Positions 48,993 through 62,342 of a DNA stretch of 64,000 nucleotides are shown one piece after another. This DNA is from Desmodus rotundus. Lineage: Eukaryota; Chordata; Mammalia; Chiroptera; Phyllostomidae. The translations under genes and the position numbers were made by a program. The stretch is taken from the NCBI RefSeq assembly GCF_022682495.2, contig NC_071388.1:175117622-175181621 (forward strand). The letters run 5' to 3'. The stretch's first letter is position 1. Each line of letters begins with the position of its first letter. Below the pieces are notes generated by a model. It saw nothing but the letters and a program-made list of their open reading frames with translations. It had not been told where the DNA came from and searched no databases.

Positions 48993-49130
48993 AAAATAGC
49001 AATGTGTTTGAATCCTACCCTTGTCATTTGCTAATTATAAAACTAACCAAATTGCTTAAAATTTTCAAATATTGGTTAAATTATCTGTAAAGCTGAACAA
49101 TAGTTTTTAATGTCATAAATTCTATGATTC
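48993..49130 (+). mobile_element. MIR SINE
   Basis: TGTTTGAATCCTACCCTTGTCATTTGCTAATTATAAAAC...CCAAATTGCTTAAAATTTTCAAATATTGGTTAAATTATCTGTAAAGCTGAACAATAG matches the sense MIR core and 3' part, with AT drift. Confidence 0.65.
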
Positions 49131-49445
49131 TAGAAATCATCATTCTCTCCCTCTCCCCCTTGTGGTAGGATACTTTCCTTGATCCCTGACGTTGGGTCTG
49201 GGTATGCGACTTGCTGAGACAATGGAGTCGGACAGGACGTAATGCATGGAGGTTGTCAACCTGCCCTGCGTGGTTAGGGGCACCCTCACTTGTTTCCAAG
49301 ATCCACTACTAGAACGTACCTTACGTGTCGTTGGACCAAAGAGGAGGGAAAACACTTGGAGAGAATACCTGAACAAAGCTGGTGAGGAAGTTAAGGGGAT
49401 AAAAACAAGAGGCACCAAGACAAACAAACAGTGTCCATAGCCCAG
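49131..49445. other. Unassigned GC-richer block, possibly an old repeat
   Basis: TGATCCCTGACGTTGGGTCTGGGTATGCGACTTGCTGAGACAATGGAGTCGGACAGGACG has several CpGs and resembles the GGGCCATGTGACTTGCTTTGGCCAATGGGATG type of old mammalian repeat. Not firmly assigned. The open frames on both strands are not supported. Confidence 0.35.
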
Positions 49446-52429
49446 TGAGGTGTAAGTGTTTTTAATGAGTTTGATTTAGGGCATACATTTGGAGTGTTAT
49501 TATTTTTTTATCTCCACACTACACTGCACTTAATATTTACTATTGCATTCCTTTGTTATTTCCTTTTTGGCTTACTTTTCTATGCTTGGGCTCTTGCACA
49601 GTTAAAAAAAATATCTCTTTAGAATATGTTTTCTCTGAGGGATTTACTTGTTTTTCTTCAAGAGGAATCAAATTTTATCTCTTGACCATATTGCCAATTA
49701 TCTTATAGCAATTTCCTTCTTGATATTTTTCTGAAACCTTTATTAATTTTGTTTAATTTTCCTCTTATCCTACTAATTTGTAGCTGAACATGTTCAGTGA
49801 AGCACAACTATCAAATGCAGTAAACACTTGTCATTTTCTTCCTGCTGCTTTTTTCCAAGGAGTAATTAATTTACTATAGCTCTGACACATAGACTATTTT
49901 GGTTTAAAAAAATCAATTAAAATCCTTTCTTGTAAAAAGTAACCTTTAACTATTGTTATGTAGCCATTGTGGTCAACTATTAACAGGAAGATGGTAACAA
50001 ATTTATGTATGCATAATTGAACACAGGCTGAAACAAAAATATTGCTTTCTAAATACTTACCCATAACAGTATTTATCTTACTTCATTTTAGGTAAGAACT
50101 TACTGTTATACTAATGAACATTTTTACTTCTATCAGATTTATAAATTCATGTATTTTTATCATAAAGTTGGAAACACCAGAAAAAAGAAACATTTAGAAG
50201 GTTGTTTTGCACCATAAATTTATACTGTCAAGAATTTGGCTTGAAGATTATTTTAAAATTGTAAAATAATGATGGCAGATATTGAACACTTGACAGTAAA
50301 ATACAACACATTTATTTTACACATATTTGCTGCTTGGACTTCTCTATCTTCCCCAGCGGAAAAGGAAAGCCCGAAACATCAGGACACCCTGCATGAACCA
50401 CCCGTGTGAATTAGCATAATCGATAATCAAGGCTTTGGGAAATAGTCCATCTCTACTCTACGTTAACTCTCAAATATGTTAAATGGCCCACAAAAAAGTT
50501 AATGTGATTAGAGTTGATTATATTGGGCAGGAGTCTGGAATAATATAAAAACAACAAAAAATCATACTTATTCATGAAACCACTCTGGTTTCATGATTAA
50601 TGAATAGATTAATAAAGGATCTTCAAGAAAGAAAAAAAAGGTTGATTAATAACTCAGTTTTAAGGCACAAAATACAAATCAACTTTATCCATTACAACTG
50701 AATTCAGTCTTTAATCAGTTTTATTTGAAGATCATTCATACTGATAGCAAATGGCACTTTCAGAAATTTAAGAATGAGGGTGTGTATGAACCCTGACCGT
50801 GCCTCTGACCTCTGTAACGTGCGTTCTAAAGGAAGAAGCCACCACAGCTGATGCTTCTTATGGTAAAAACCCACCGAGATTTTGCGCATACTTTAAGTAG
50901 GTGGCACTTTGTCTTGAGATTTGTTTTTCTATATGTCACTCTCTCACATTAGCTCCTGAAATCCTGAAGAACAAACACTACCCCTGGAGTCTGGCACCAT
51001 GTTTGCATGGAGTAAGTATTCCGGGAAGGTTTGTTGAGTGGAAACAGAGTAGAATTGTGCTTGGGTTCAATTTATGCTGGTTCTCTCACTTATACTCAGA
51101 AACTTCACAAGCTTCATGAGGGGTATAAAGAAGTTGGGAAATATAGAGAGCTAAATATTTTAGGTAGTTTTTTTTGTCTTCCTTTATAGGCAGTTTACAA
51201 TTGGGGAGATTTTGAGATTAGACTATCTGTTTTTTTTCCCTTAGAAAATATATTTAAATAAGATGATATGAAGGGAATGAAAAGCAAAAGAAACAGTGGA
51301 AGGAGAAAGTAGCTGAAAATAATATGAAATAAGTTATTTGAGTTTTCTCTTGCTTGAATGAATAATTAAGTTTAAAAAATCCTTGAGTTGGCTTCAGAAG
51401 AATTTAGGTTTCTGCACATCATCTTTGATTTGTGCATATAAAAAGATGTGAGGGTAGGTATAGGGTTCATCAAGAGAGAATAAGGTGAGGATCTAGAAGA
51501 AAATGACTTCAATTTCATAGCTAAAGCAAGTCTTTGCTTGATGGATAATCAGTATGGAGAGCTGAACACACAGGGTTATTGATTCACAGTGGGCAGGAGT
51601 TTTGATTTCTGACATATTTCTTCATACATTATTGAAAAGGTGAAAGGTGTGGATACTTAGAGCTATTGCATCCGTTTTTCAGTTCTCAGGGAACAGTTGT
51701 GAAGTTTGCTATCTAAGTACTGCCATTCCTTAGGCATTTGTTGGAGGAGAATGTAGGTATGTATAGCGAACAGATGTGGCTGCCATGTGTCTGTACAAGG
51801 TCATCTGGCTACAGCAGAACACTGGGAGCACTGAAACCAACATATTTGCAGTCAGCCTTGGAAGAAACAAAAACATTTGCAGAAGACATAATTCTACCAC
51901 ATCAAACTACTGTGTACTTTTATTTTGAATCAGGAGATTGTTCAGTAATGATAAAGTGTCCATAATATGTTTGAAGTTTTCACCATCCTTGTAATTGAGA
52001 TTAGTCAACTTGTGCATTGCCAACATCTTTCAAAGCCATATCCTTTCTCATTTTTCCCTTTTGCTCCCTAAGTTTATTTCCTTTGGCTAAATATTTAACA
52101 TGGTCTGCTTCATGTTTGCAAGTGATTGTGTGTGCATGTACGTGTGTATTTTAGATCCAGATGTTGCACATGAACTCTGCGGTCCTCTCTTGGGCTGTAC
52201 TGATATTACTCTAGTGAATAATTTATCAAACAGAATCTTAGTAAGAAATTTAAAAAAATCTGTTCTTGGTTTTCTCAGAGCTTTGAAAGTCATCCTTTCA
52301 GGATATGTATAAATTGCTTACATATAGCAAGTATACTTCAAGATAGGATATAAATTACCCCCACATTAGTAATTTGTGAGTTGCTTGAGGACTAAAAACA
52401 GATGATTTTCCTCTTGCTAAGCATGCATT
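49446..52429. other. No gene seen
   Basis: AT-rich DNA without supportable genes. A block at about 50740-50890 is more balanced (GACCGTGCCTCTGACCTC, AACGTGCGTTC, CACCGAGATTTTGCGC). 51738-51965 has a frame without context. Confidence 0.4.
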
Positions 52430-52509
52430 CAGATCAATTAATTAGATTTACTTTGTGTTCATTGGAACAGTTGCTGCAACTGAGTCATCACCAGGGTGAA
52501 AGCTAAATA

Positions 52510-52817
52510 TGTTTGACCTTTGATCCACATGAGGGGTAGGAGTGCCGACCCTTGCACATTTGAAAATTTGCACACAACTTTGATTCCCCAAAATGTAACT
52601 ATTAATAGCCTAATTTAGACCAGAAGCCTTACTGATAAAATATTTTGCATATTATAATTATTATATACTATATTATTATAATAAAGTAATCTGAAGAAAA
52701 TAAAATGTAATTAAGAAAATCATAAGGGAGAGAAAATATATTTATAATATTTATTGAATAAAGGCAAATATAAATGGACCCATGTAGTTCCAACCCATGT
52801 TTTTCAAGGGTCAGCTT
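52510..52817. mobile_element. Second Tigger-type non-autonomous DNA transposon
   Basis: The left end TGTTTGACCTTTGATCCACATGAGG and right end CCAACCCATGTTTTTCAAGGGTCAGCTT correspond to the CAGTTGACCCTTGAACAACATGGG terminal repeat. TA precedes the left end; the right flank is AA. Inner words TAGTAGGCTATTAGT-like (ACTATTAATAGCC), GACCAGAAGCCTTACTGATAA, AATGTAATTAAGAAAATCATAAGGGAGAG and TTTATTGAATAAAGGC are typical. No transposase. Confidence 0.75.
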
Positions 52818-53399
52818 AAGTGGCTTTGTGTTCTTAAAATGGCAGATCTTTTGCTGTCTGAAGTTGTGTTTATTTTAATTTTTAGTGTATGTATATGTTG
52901 ATTATCATAAGATTCCAAATAAAATTATTATTTAGGTAATTGGTATAATTCTTTTGTTTCCAAAAGTAAAGTTATTTGCCCTAAAACACATATTTTAGTA
53001 AGAATTAGGTTATTAGAAACATGATAAAGAGTACAAAGATTTATAAGAAACTGAAAACTATCAAATTGATAATATATTGACATACAGTTTTAATCTGTCC
53101 CTTTATATGACTTGAAGTTTGAGATATTCCCTAGTGACTTCAAGTTCGTACATGAAGAGTAATTCTCATTTTGCTGAGAGTTGTCATACTACTTTCAGAG
53201 GAAGTTTACATGTTTGAACAAATTACTTAGCTTGAAGAAAACTGCTGTGAAAATAAATGAAAAGCAATAAGTAATACTGAACTTCAGTTTTCCTATCCAT
53301 GACTGGAATAATAATGTTTATCACTTGCAAAATTTAAATGACAAGCCTTCTTTTACTAAGAAACACTGCCTTCTTTTCATTTTCTCTTTCTGTTGAATG
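52818..53399. other. No gene seen
   Basis: AT-rich. 53220-53335 may be a sense MIR relic (AATTACTTAGCTTGAAG, CTTCAGTTTTCCTATCCATGACTGGAATAATAATG). Confidence 0.4.
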
Positions 53400-53475
53400 C
53401 TAATATATAATGTTATATATTATATTTATTATATTATATTATATTATATTCTTATATTATGTTATAATTAATATT
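53400..53475. repeat. (ATATT)n/(TA)n low-complexity tract
   Basis: TATATTATATTTATTATATTATATTATATTATATTC runs through most of the interval. Confidence 0.85.
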
Positions 53476-54150
53476 CACAAGCTTAATATTGGTATTATTG
53501 TATACTCAATAAATGCCACACATACAAAAGTATAATTTTGTGTTGTTCGCAGATAATATGAGGTCTCGGCATATAAGAAGTGGATACTAATTTCAACTTT
53601 CTCCTATAGTATTTCTTTCAAAATACTGGGAAATTGTTTCTCCTCCTGAACTGCACCCTAAGGGGCTTGCATCTTGTTTGACATAATTAAAGGTAATTCA
53701 GAATGTCTTTTGGGGGACCCCTCTGCAACTGGAAGCGTGTCAGTGACCTTGAAAGTTCTCCTTGCGTTATCTTTGACCAATGGCAGCATGAAGTTTCACT
53801 TCTCCATTATTATAAGAGATAGGAGTTGTGAAAATTGGTCACCTTCTGTCAGTCATCACAGAAACCATTACACACTTTCTTCAAAAGCTTAGAGTAGTTA
53901 TCTTTCAATTTTTCTCCCCACCCACCCCTTTGGAATCCAATCAGAAGAATTAAGTAGATGCTTACAATTTCAATTATAATTAAAAGAAAATTTTGATTGT
54001 GACTTCTACTGTAAATTAACATTTAAACTATTATATGTTTTTATACATATTAGCACAAAGGCTTTTTATTTACTTGTTTCATGTATTGTTTTTGTTGTTT
54101 ACTTTTTACCTGAAAATTAGCATATCTTGTTTGGTTTGAATTGATGTTTT
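53476..54150. other. No gene seen
   Basis: AT-rich. The frame at 53674-53892 is unsupported. Confidence 0.4.
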
Positions 54151-54445
54151 TTTTTTTAATTGAATTTATTCAGATGACATTGGTCAACAAAATTATACAG
54201 GTTTAAGGTGCATATTTGCACAACATATCATCTGTATAGGGTGTTGTGTGTTCACCACCCCAAGTCAAGTCTCCTTCCATCACCATTTATCCCCCTATAC
54301 CCTCTTCCACCTTCCTCCACCCCTCACCCTAGTAATCAACACACTGTTCTCCATGTTCATGAAGTTTTTTTCTCTCTCTTTTTTCTTTTTTGCTCAATCC
54401 CTCCATCCCCTACCCTACCCAAAGGATTTGTGTCTTTTGGAAAGA
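54150..54445 (-). mobile_element. LINE-1 3' UTR, antisense
   Basis: A T-run, then TTGAATTTATTCAGATGACATTGGTCAACAAAATTATACAGGTTTAAGGTGCATATTTGCACAACATATCATCTGTAT, CACCCCAAGTCAAGTCTCC, and CT-rich C-runs. This is the same antisense L1 3' UTR layout as 11050-11300. Confidence 0.8.
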
Positions 54446-55984
54446 TGAAATTTTTTATTTCAGAGAACTGACAGATGCAAAGAATATGATTTCTATAAAC
54501 ATATAGACTTCATTCTGATTAATCTTTACTAAGACAAACTTGCTTACAGTGAACCTTTTCACAAAGCCACAGATCATCATCAAACACTAAAGTGAGTGCA
54601 ACCATGCAATTGGTCAAGTTCAACAAATCATTTTTAAAATATTGGTTTTACAATTTGCCCTTTTTATAATTTCAAATTGATGGCTTTAGGGGCTTTGTAT
54701 AATGGGAATATCTTATGAAATACTTTCACAAACCTTAGAAGTACAATTATCTGTGTATGACTTAAACTTGATACAAAATTTTGGTGAATATAGGATTTTA
54801 TCGACTTTATAATTTGTTTCTTTTTAAGTAAAAATTCACAGAAAATAGCATAATCATTAAATTTCAGATTTACAAATACCACTGTTGTTTAAAAGATAAT
54901 GAAAGGATATCAGATTCTATCTGATTTCTATGAATAATAGTTTGAATATTTATTTCCCTTTCAACTACCACAGTTAAGTCTTATGAACCCACTGAATTTT
55001 GCTTTGGTTTCTTTGTCACAGCCAGTAAAAGCACATTGCTTTAATCTGTTCTTTTTTATCACTCAGGTATTTTATTACAAGGAGACATGATAAGACAAAA
55101 CAATGTGGCAATTGGATGCCGATCCTCAACTATCAACCAAGATCCAAATCCAGAACTTATGTTACTTGAAAATTTACTTATTGAGGCTGAAAATGCTTCT
55201 ATGACATTCAGATTTTTATAATACTGCACCAAATACAGATCACTAGAGCCAGATAAACTGGGCCTCTATCCATGAAATGCTAACTAATTTAATTAACTAC
55301 ACTTAAAACAACTGATTAACAGAATAGGATGAGAAAATATAATAAGATATGGAACAAACATTTGTATTCAAACTTTAAAAGTTTCAACTGACAATATGTC
55401 TCCCACATTTCCAAAACCTCTTTGTGCCAAAGGCCTCAGTAAGTTTTTGTCTGTAACCATTTTAATTTCTCCAAAGGGGAATATTACCATTAATCTTTAA
55501 TTTACCTCCTTGTTTATTTTTAATAGGACACTTCAAACTTCCCTTTATGGAGAAAAAAATTCATATGTTAATTTATATTCTCAATGCCTTAGGACTGGAA
55601 GAAGTGTAAATTAAGGATCAGAATGTTAGTTACAAAAGTGGTTTATATAATCCAGATTTGTTTACTGAACCACCAATTAAAGTTGCTGGGTTATATATGG
55701 TACTAAACACATTTTCCATCTCTTTAATTTTAAGCTAATACTATATAATTCCAAAATTATTACCACTTATATATAAGCATTATATTAGTAAAAATCATAA
55801 GCAATTAAAATGGACCATATGAAGTGACTGTGTTTAATGAAGAAAAATGATCATATATTAACAATTCTTATATATAGTACAACTTGGTACAAAAATAAAT
55901 TATCTCAAGCATATATGACCTCCTAGCTTACAAAATATTTTCACCAAGATATTTCCTAACTTATTAAAAACAATATTTTAGGTA
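54446..55984. other. AT-rich DNA, no gene seen
   Basis: Long AT-rich stretch. No frame with coding character and no assignable repeat. Confidence 0.4.
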
Positions 55985-56200
55985 AATATTTTGAACACTT
56001 AGCCAGTGCAAAACCCTCTCCATGCATTAAGCATTTAATCCATGTGAAAAAACCTAATGCTGGACATTACTAGCTCCATTTTACAGATAAGGAGTGTGAC
56101 ACTTAGATCTTACATATTGTGTCCAAGATCACACACCAAAGAGGTGAGAACAGGAATCTGAAACCGTTCAGTAGGACTGTAAGATCTATGTTTACACCCA
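55985..56200 (-). mobile_element. MIR SINE, antisense
   Basis: TTGAACACTTAGCCAGTGCAAAACCC, TAAGCATTTAATCC, CTCCATTTTACAGATAAGGAGTGTGACACTTAG, GTGTCCAAGATCACACACCAAAGAGGTGAGAACAGG follow antisense MIR closely. Confidence 0.8.
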
Positions 56201-57427
56201 CCACCATAAAGCCACGGCAGATGGTAGTCCAGTCAGTCTTCCTACTTGTTTGTTTTCAAAATGCAAACTTATTTCAAGGTGATTGATACAATAAAAAACA
56301 ATTTGGACATGATGCAAATTTCAGGTTGTTTATGCACAATTTCAACTGAAGAAGCACGAGGTACATGCAGAACACGGCGCTGCACACAGCAAAAGCAGCC
56401 CCACAGGGACGCCCGAACTGCACACACCCCCCTCAAACATGTCATCTACCTGAATGGTACAACTGACCTTCCAAGTTCAGATAGCCATCCTTCCTTCACC
56501 CCCTCACAATAACTAACACGCTGCAACCCTTCCCGTCACAACTACCACAAGCAAACTCCAAGTCTTTTTTAAGGTCAAGTTTTTTAGTTTTTTAACATTA
56601 TATTTATAGCATCCTCTAATACATTTTTGTATTGTTTATAAGTTGGAACTCATATAATGTTTAATTCTAAAAGCATAACATTTTCACATTAAGTACAAAA
56701 GATGGTATATATAAAGTATTCCAATTTGAATCAAACTGTCTATATACTTTCTTTGTTTTAGTATGGATGATCACTGGTATTAGAAATCAGTTGTCACATA
56801 TTTGGCTAGCATCTTGAGAACTCCATTTCTGGATGTGTGACTTGATGACTTTCTATCCCCACCTCCACCTCCTATCCTCTTTCCTCACTTCTGGGCAGGT
56901 CAGTAGAAAGACCAAAAAACTCCTTCTTCGGTAATAGTAGGAAATTCAATGTACACAGGCCCTCCTTACCCACACATGAAGACCCTCACCCCAACACAAA
57001 GGCTTAACCACACAAATAGAGAAAGCTTATCCTTCTGCCCTTGGAACCCATTTTATGATCTGATTGGGAGTCTATCCTTGTCTCCCCAGAAGGTTTAATT
57101 TTGTGCACAGTAAATATTTTTATATCCTGTTGGTGTACTTGTGGCATCATCCATCTCAGCATCCAAACTAATTTGGTGTGGCAGGGTCTCCACACAACCA
57201 CTTCAGCAGGGTGAATACAATAGCACAAAACCGCTTGAGGACTATTCTAATACTGGTCTCTATCTTAGTCCAACAATTACATATCCTATCTCTTTGGAAT
57301 GAGTATCAAAACCAGGTGAGAAAGAGAAAAAAAAGTAACTTCACTGCTACTGCTAGATAGAGAAACATGGCCTGGATGATGTCATACACTGTATTCATTA
57401 TAATGTAGGGAAAGGATATGTTGGGAA

Positions 57428-57429
<2 letters not shown>
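56201..57429. other. No gene seen; one GC-richer unassigned block
   Basis: 56345-56560 (GAACACGGCGCTGCACACAGC, GGGACGCCCGAACTGCACACACCCCCCTC) is C-rich with several CpGs and is unassigned. The frames there have no domain. The remainder is AT-rich. Confidence 0.35.
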
Positions 57430-57476
<47 letters not shown>

Positions 57477-57597
57477 AACACACACGTATATATATACACA
57501 CAAATATGTATATACATATAATTTTACTGTCTATACATGCATATATGTATACATATCTATATATGTATATGTACCTATATATGTATATACATGTATG
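57430..57597. repeat. (TA)21 microsatellite with (CA)/(TATG) extension
   Basis: A pure TA run of about 42 bases (57431-57472) is followed by CACAAACACACACGTATATATATACACAC and then TATGTATACATATC-type repeats. Frames across it encode only Tyr-Ile runs and are artefacts. Confidence 0.95.
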
Positions 57598-58320
57598 AAG
57601 TAAAAAACTTTCAATGTGTGACAAAATGATACCCTAAACTAATTTATGTATCAATATTTTAATCTCAGAAAATAAAAATAATTCAACCTTTATTGCATTT
57701 TGCTCCCATAAAACAAAGCTTAAATTAGGACATTTCAAAACACGTCTCTAATTGCTTTTATGTCTGTGAATTAGACAACCCATAAAGAAAAAAAAGCCAA
57801 CACCTGTCCCTCACAACCATTGTGAATTTATAGGTATGTTCAACTGACTGAGCCAGGGTTGATATCCATGTGTGAGTGTGCAAGCACGCCTAGCTAGGAA
57901 GGAGCTTCCCTCAAGTGAGCAGGATAATATGGCGTGCACAAATGTGCTGTTCATTTCAAAATTTGTGCCAGCGTGAATGTCTGCATTTCAGACAAGAGTG
58001 AAAGGGGAGAAGTAAAATAAAATAAGTCTTTGGGAACGTGGTATGGGCTTATTGAAAATAGAGCATCGATTTAGAAACATAGAGAAGTATACATCAGAAG
58101 AGCAGTTTGCAGTTTTGACAGGAGAAGGCTGCCTTCACAGTCGTTAGGAAGTCCACTGAGGTAGACGTCGGGCTGTGGCCAAGAACTTACGATCAACTTA
58201 AACGGAGACCCTGTTATTTTCTAGATATCAAAATAGCTCCAAAGCTCATCTGATGAATTACAATGGTAATTCATTACCACTTAGAGTCTAAGTCTAATAT
58301 ATACCACGTGTGTAGTAGAT
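57598..58320. other. No gene seen; possible constrained block
   Basis: 57855-58000 (AAGCACGCCTAGCTAGG, ATATGGCGTGCACAAATGTGC, TTTGTGCCAGCGTGAATGTCTGC) is balanced and CpG-bearing and could be conserved. Low confidence. Confidence 0.3.
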
Positions 58321-58322
58321 AT

Positions 58323-58344
58323 CACACACACACACACACACACA
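58323..58344 (+). repeat. (CA)n microsatellite
   Basis: Eleven CA units at the interval, interrupting otherwise AT-rich DNA. Confidence 0.9.
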
Positions 58345-59392
58345 TATGAAAGTGGAACAAGAAAGAAAAGAATAACGAAGAAAGGATAACAGGAGAGCTG
58401 CCATAAATCAACACAACTGACCAACATAAGCTTGTGTACCTAACTCGCATTTAGTGTGTTTAATTGGCAGAGTGTGACAGCTTTTTCTGATAACACTATA
58501 GTGAAAATAAGCACTAAATGTTAACTGCTAGATTCAAGTTAAAATATCACAATTAAATGGTTGCGAATATTCAAAACGGGGAAAGCATATTTTTAAGACT
58601 AATTATCTCCTGACTTAAAAATATATTCTCATAGGTGGCTTCTTAGAAACACATTTTAGTATTATATTCATTACATTAAATCTGAATACCACTGGATTGA
58701 ATAAAATCTAATTCAACACACTTATGACTAAATCTATGGTCTCATCCACAAGGTTATTAATCACGGTCATTACATGGCTGGCAAGTTGCAATTACTGGTA
58801 AGCCCACTTTGAACAAGAAAAGTGAAGACAAAACCACTTGCATATTTTGGAAACTCTTTCCAGGAAAAAACACTTGAACAGAACATGACAATGCTCTTTA
58901 TTTCTGGTGCTGATACTATATTCAACTTGGTTTCTTAGGATTTGTCTGACTGTGTAACTATCAGGATGTCTGAGGATCAAGTGTATGGCAGGGGTATTAA
59001 CCTCTCTGAGTAGTTTCCAACACTGCTTCTATGTCAAGGAAACCTGTGTTTTGGGAAGTTAGCACCTCATATCCCCAAAGTTAATCTACTCAATAAATTC
59101 CCTTCTGCCCACAATAGGAAAAAACAAACCAACTAGGTAACTTTAAAATAAATCCAATGTTGTCTTTTCCTGAGACTCAAGTCCTTTCTAATTAATGACT
59201 ACTTCTCACAACAGTACTTTTCCCCTTGGCTTCATTTTAGAGTAAAATATTCAGAAAGATGCATATTTCATATTTTGAAAGATATTGGGACCAGATTCAA
59301 AATTCAGTTGGGCTTGAAAAAGCAAAAATTGAATGTGTAGGGTGGTGTATTTTTTCTTGTTCATTTGTTTTTATCAAGAATAATTTATTTTG
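58345..59392. other. No gene seen
   Basis: AT-rich DNA. The minus frame at 58792-58980 has no signals. Confidence 0.4.
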
Positions 59393-59608
59393 CCCTGGCC
59401 AGTGTGTCTCAGTTGGTTGGGTGTTGTCCTGAAAAGCCAGTTGGATTCCCAGTCAGGGCACATGCCTGGGTTGCAGGTTTGGTCCCTGGTTTGGGAACAT
59501 CTGGGAGGCAACCAATCTATGTTTCTCTCCTTCTTTTTCTGCTTCCCTTCCCCTCTAAATAAACAGAGAGAGAGAGAGAGAAAGGAAGAAAGAAAGAAAG
59601 AAAGAATT
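59393..59608 (+). mobile_element. VES-type SINE with (GA)/(GAAA) tail
   Basis: CCCTGGCCAGTGTGTCTCAGTTGGTTGGG, CCCAGTCAGGGCACATGCCTGGGTTGCAGG, GGAGGCAACCAATCTATGTTTCTCTCC, then AATAAACAGAGAGAGAGAGA and GAAAGAAAGAAAG. The B box is degenerate (AGTTGGATTCC). The 3' microsatellite at 59567-59606 grew from the tail. Confidence 0.92.
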
Positions 59609-62310
59609 TTAAAATATTTACAAATAGTAATTTATTTTTTTAGTTAGCAAAGAAGGAAAATCATAAAGGCATTCCCATTCTGATGAGAAAGTAGGGGAGT
59701 CTGTGATTTAACAATTGTTCAAGGGGCTCCTTTTTATGTTTTTTTTTAAAGCAAATATGACTCAATCCTTAGTGTGAGGAGATACTTAATAGGAAGAAAG
59801 TGGACTTATATCTAGGTGCTACTTGATATCTCCACATAGTTGTCTCTAAATTACTTTTGTATGAAAAATTATGTAATACTTTTCAATGAATTTTAAAAAT
59901 ACTGGGTATCTTCAATAGTAACTATGTAATGTGTAATGCACCTTTCTAACTTTTTGGTGTCTCTACATCTTGCGTTGTGTCTAAGTTTAACACTTTGGAA
60001 AATATGGATGAATAATAGAAATGCAAATTATTCTTGCCCCTAGACATGCAAAAGAGTTTTGTGTCATAAAATACAATTGCTTTCCCTTCTCCTTTGTAGG
60101 AGATGCATGCTTTGCACCCACTAAGCGAGTTTACTTCAGCCGTCCTAATTGGCTCCACATATGTCTGCTCCTTTGGGTGCTCCTTTGAACTATTGTAACA
60201 TCTTCCTGGTCTCCTCATTAATTAATGCATTAAATAGACTATAACACATGCTTATTTTATATTTGTGTTAGAGTCATGATTTTACCTATATTTTAAAAAA
60301 TGCCCTTCAGCACCTCATATTTGAATCAAGTCTGTATCTGGTCCCCTTCCAGTGCTCATTGATCAGAAGCACCACCAGCCAGTGTTTCATTAACATATGC
60401 GCTCAGGAACTACAGGGACAGCTTCAGATTCTTCTTTCTATTCTCCCTCCCCCATATTAAGTCTATTTCCAAATCTTTCCTTTACAAGTGCTACTATTTA
60501 TATGCATCAAATCCTAATGGACAGTGTACCTAGGTCTCTGGCCATGTGCTTGCTTTCATGTGAGGACGTTCCGTGCCACACTATGTCATTTATGCTTCCT
60601 CTGCACCGTTTAGAAACCTTTACGTAAGCAGTATTTCAAATAGACATCTTCACATTCAATCAATTTCTAAGCCCAACATATTCAGTTTGCTAAATGTCTC
60701 TTGCAATCATTTATGTTGTCCCCTTTTTACCATTATGGCAGCCGAAGTGTGTAGAGGTTGACTGACTTGGAAAACTCTAGAAGGACGTGAGTCAGTTAAG
60801 AGAACGGGAGAAAGTATTGTTTACAAAGGCAGGCATGGCGTGGTGCGGTGTAGATTGCCACGGCATAAGCCAGGGCTGGAGTTCATGCACATGGCAGGAC
60901 TGTGTCTCCACTCCGTTAGAGTGTCACGTGTTTGTGCAGATGTGCCTGCAAGACAACTGAAAAGAGAATTAGTAGATCATCTAGCATTTGCTTGAAGGGA
61001 ACAGTTCACTAATCTATCAGTTTATGGAGCTCTTGGAGTATCAGAACAAATGCCAGGTGGCTTTTTTTTTGTATACTGACACAAATATCCTTTATTTGAT
61101 TAGTTTGACAGAAACCAGTCCAACCAATATTCAGAACACAGTGGATTGCTGTGTACATTTGGCTGTGACCAGAGGAGTAACTAAATGCATTAGCTTCTGA
61201 GAAGCACACATGAGAACCTTTGAAACACACATCAAATTTTATTGTGGAAGTTTTTGAAATGAGAAAATAATTTTTAAAATACTAAATTAATTTTGCTCTT
61301 AATGCAAATCCATATTTTGGTTATTCTGCATGTTATTTAAAAATAGCTGCCAATACTTCTCTGCTGTCAAAGTGCAGGATTTTCAACAGCAAGTGCATCA
61401 GAACTTTGAAGCTTAGATTTTTAACCTCATGAAAAAGAAGCAAGGCTGGAAGAGTGGAGAATGAGGTTGCTACATGTTGATACCATATCCATTTGAGTGT
61501 CCCTTTTGATTAATGCATCTAGTCATGAAGCCCTTTTTACTCTTTTAAAATAGCTTTTAAAAATGTGTTCGTGGGTTTTGTATTGTTTTATGTTTGCTTG
61601 CTTGTTTCGAAAGAAACAAACAAAAAAGTAGATCACCCCTTACATAAGTTTAGGAAAAGATGAGAGGTTTCTAAGATGGCTAAAATCTATAAATACTATT
61701 ACTCAGTAATATTGTGTTATTTGAAGGGAGCTACCAATCTAGCAACATAGAGGAAGTTTAACAAATCAAGGGAACTCCTTAGAAACATTTTCCTTTAAAT
61801 AGACATGAATTAGAGTTTACACATTCATAAGAGATTGTTGATGATCGTGTGTAGATAATTTTCCCCAATCATTCACCATCTTTTGTCTCTGATTTTGAAC
61901 AAGAGACTGGCACATGTTATGAATATGAAAATGAAAACTTTCTGAGCAAACCCCTCAAGTGGAGAGGAATTACAAGACAAGTTTCTTGGCTGATTGAGAA
62001 TGACAAGAGAGGAAATTACCACCTTTTGATTGTTTCATTGCCAGTAAATATTGTGTTGCAGGGCCTTTGCTTATGGGAGTATTAGTTTCTTCCTCCACAA
62101 GGGCGCTCAGGCAAGAGGAGTGAATGGTGACTAAAATCCATCCCATGTTGTGTTTGCCAGGTCATGAATCCTGGTGAGTGAATGTGTTGTTCTGGAAATG
62201 AATGGACACATTTTCCTTAATTAGTGCTAAGTCTCCCAGTAGCCCTGTTGAAAGCTTAGTGCTATGCTTTAAGGAGCACTTAGGAGCTCCTAGAAAACAG
62301 GCCCGGGTTA

Positions 62311-62311
<1 letters not shown>
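59609..62311. other. No gene seen
   Basis: AT-rich to mixed. 60820-60950 (GGCATGGCGTGGTGCGGTGTAGATTGCCACGGC) is CpG-bearing and unassigned. 60290-60620 may be an old LINE relic that I could not name. No coding exon supported. Confidence 0.4.

Positions 62312-62312
<1 letters not shown>

Positions 62313-62342
<30 letters not shown>
62313..62342 (+). repeat. (GT)n microsatellite
   Basis: GTGCGTGTGTGTGTGTGTGT continues uninterrupted to 62342, about 13 GT units. Confidence 0.95.

Noticed and set aside
57306..57624. Tyr/Ile-rich frames on both strands
   Set aside because: Produced by the (TA)n/(CA)n microsatellite.
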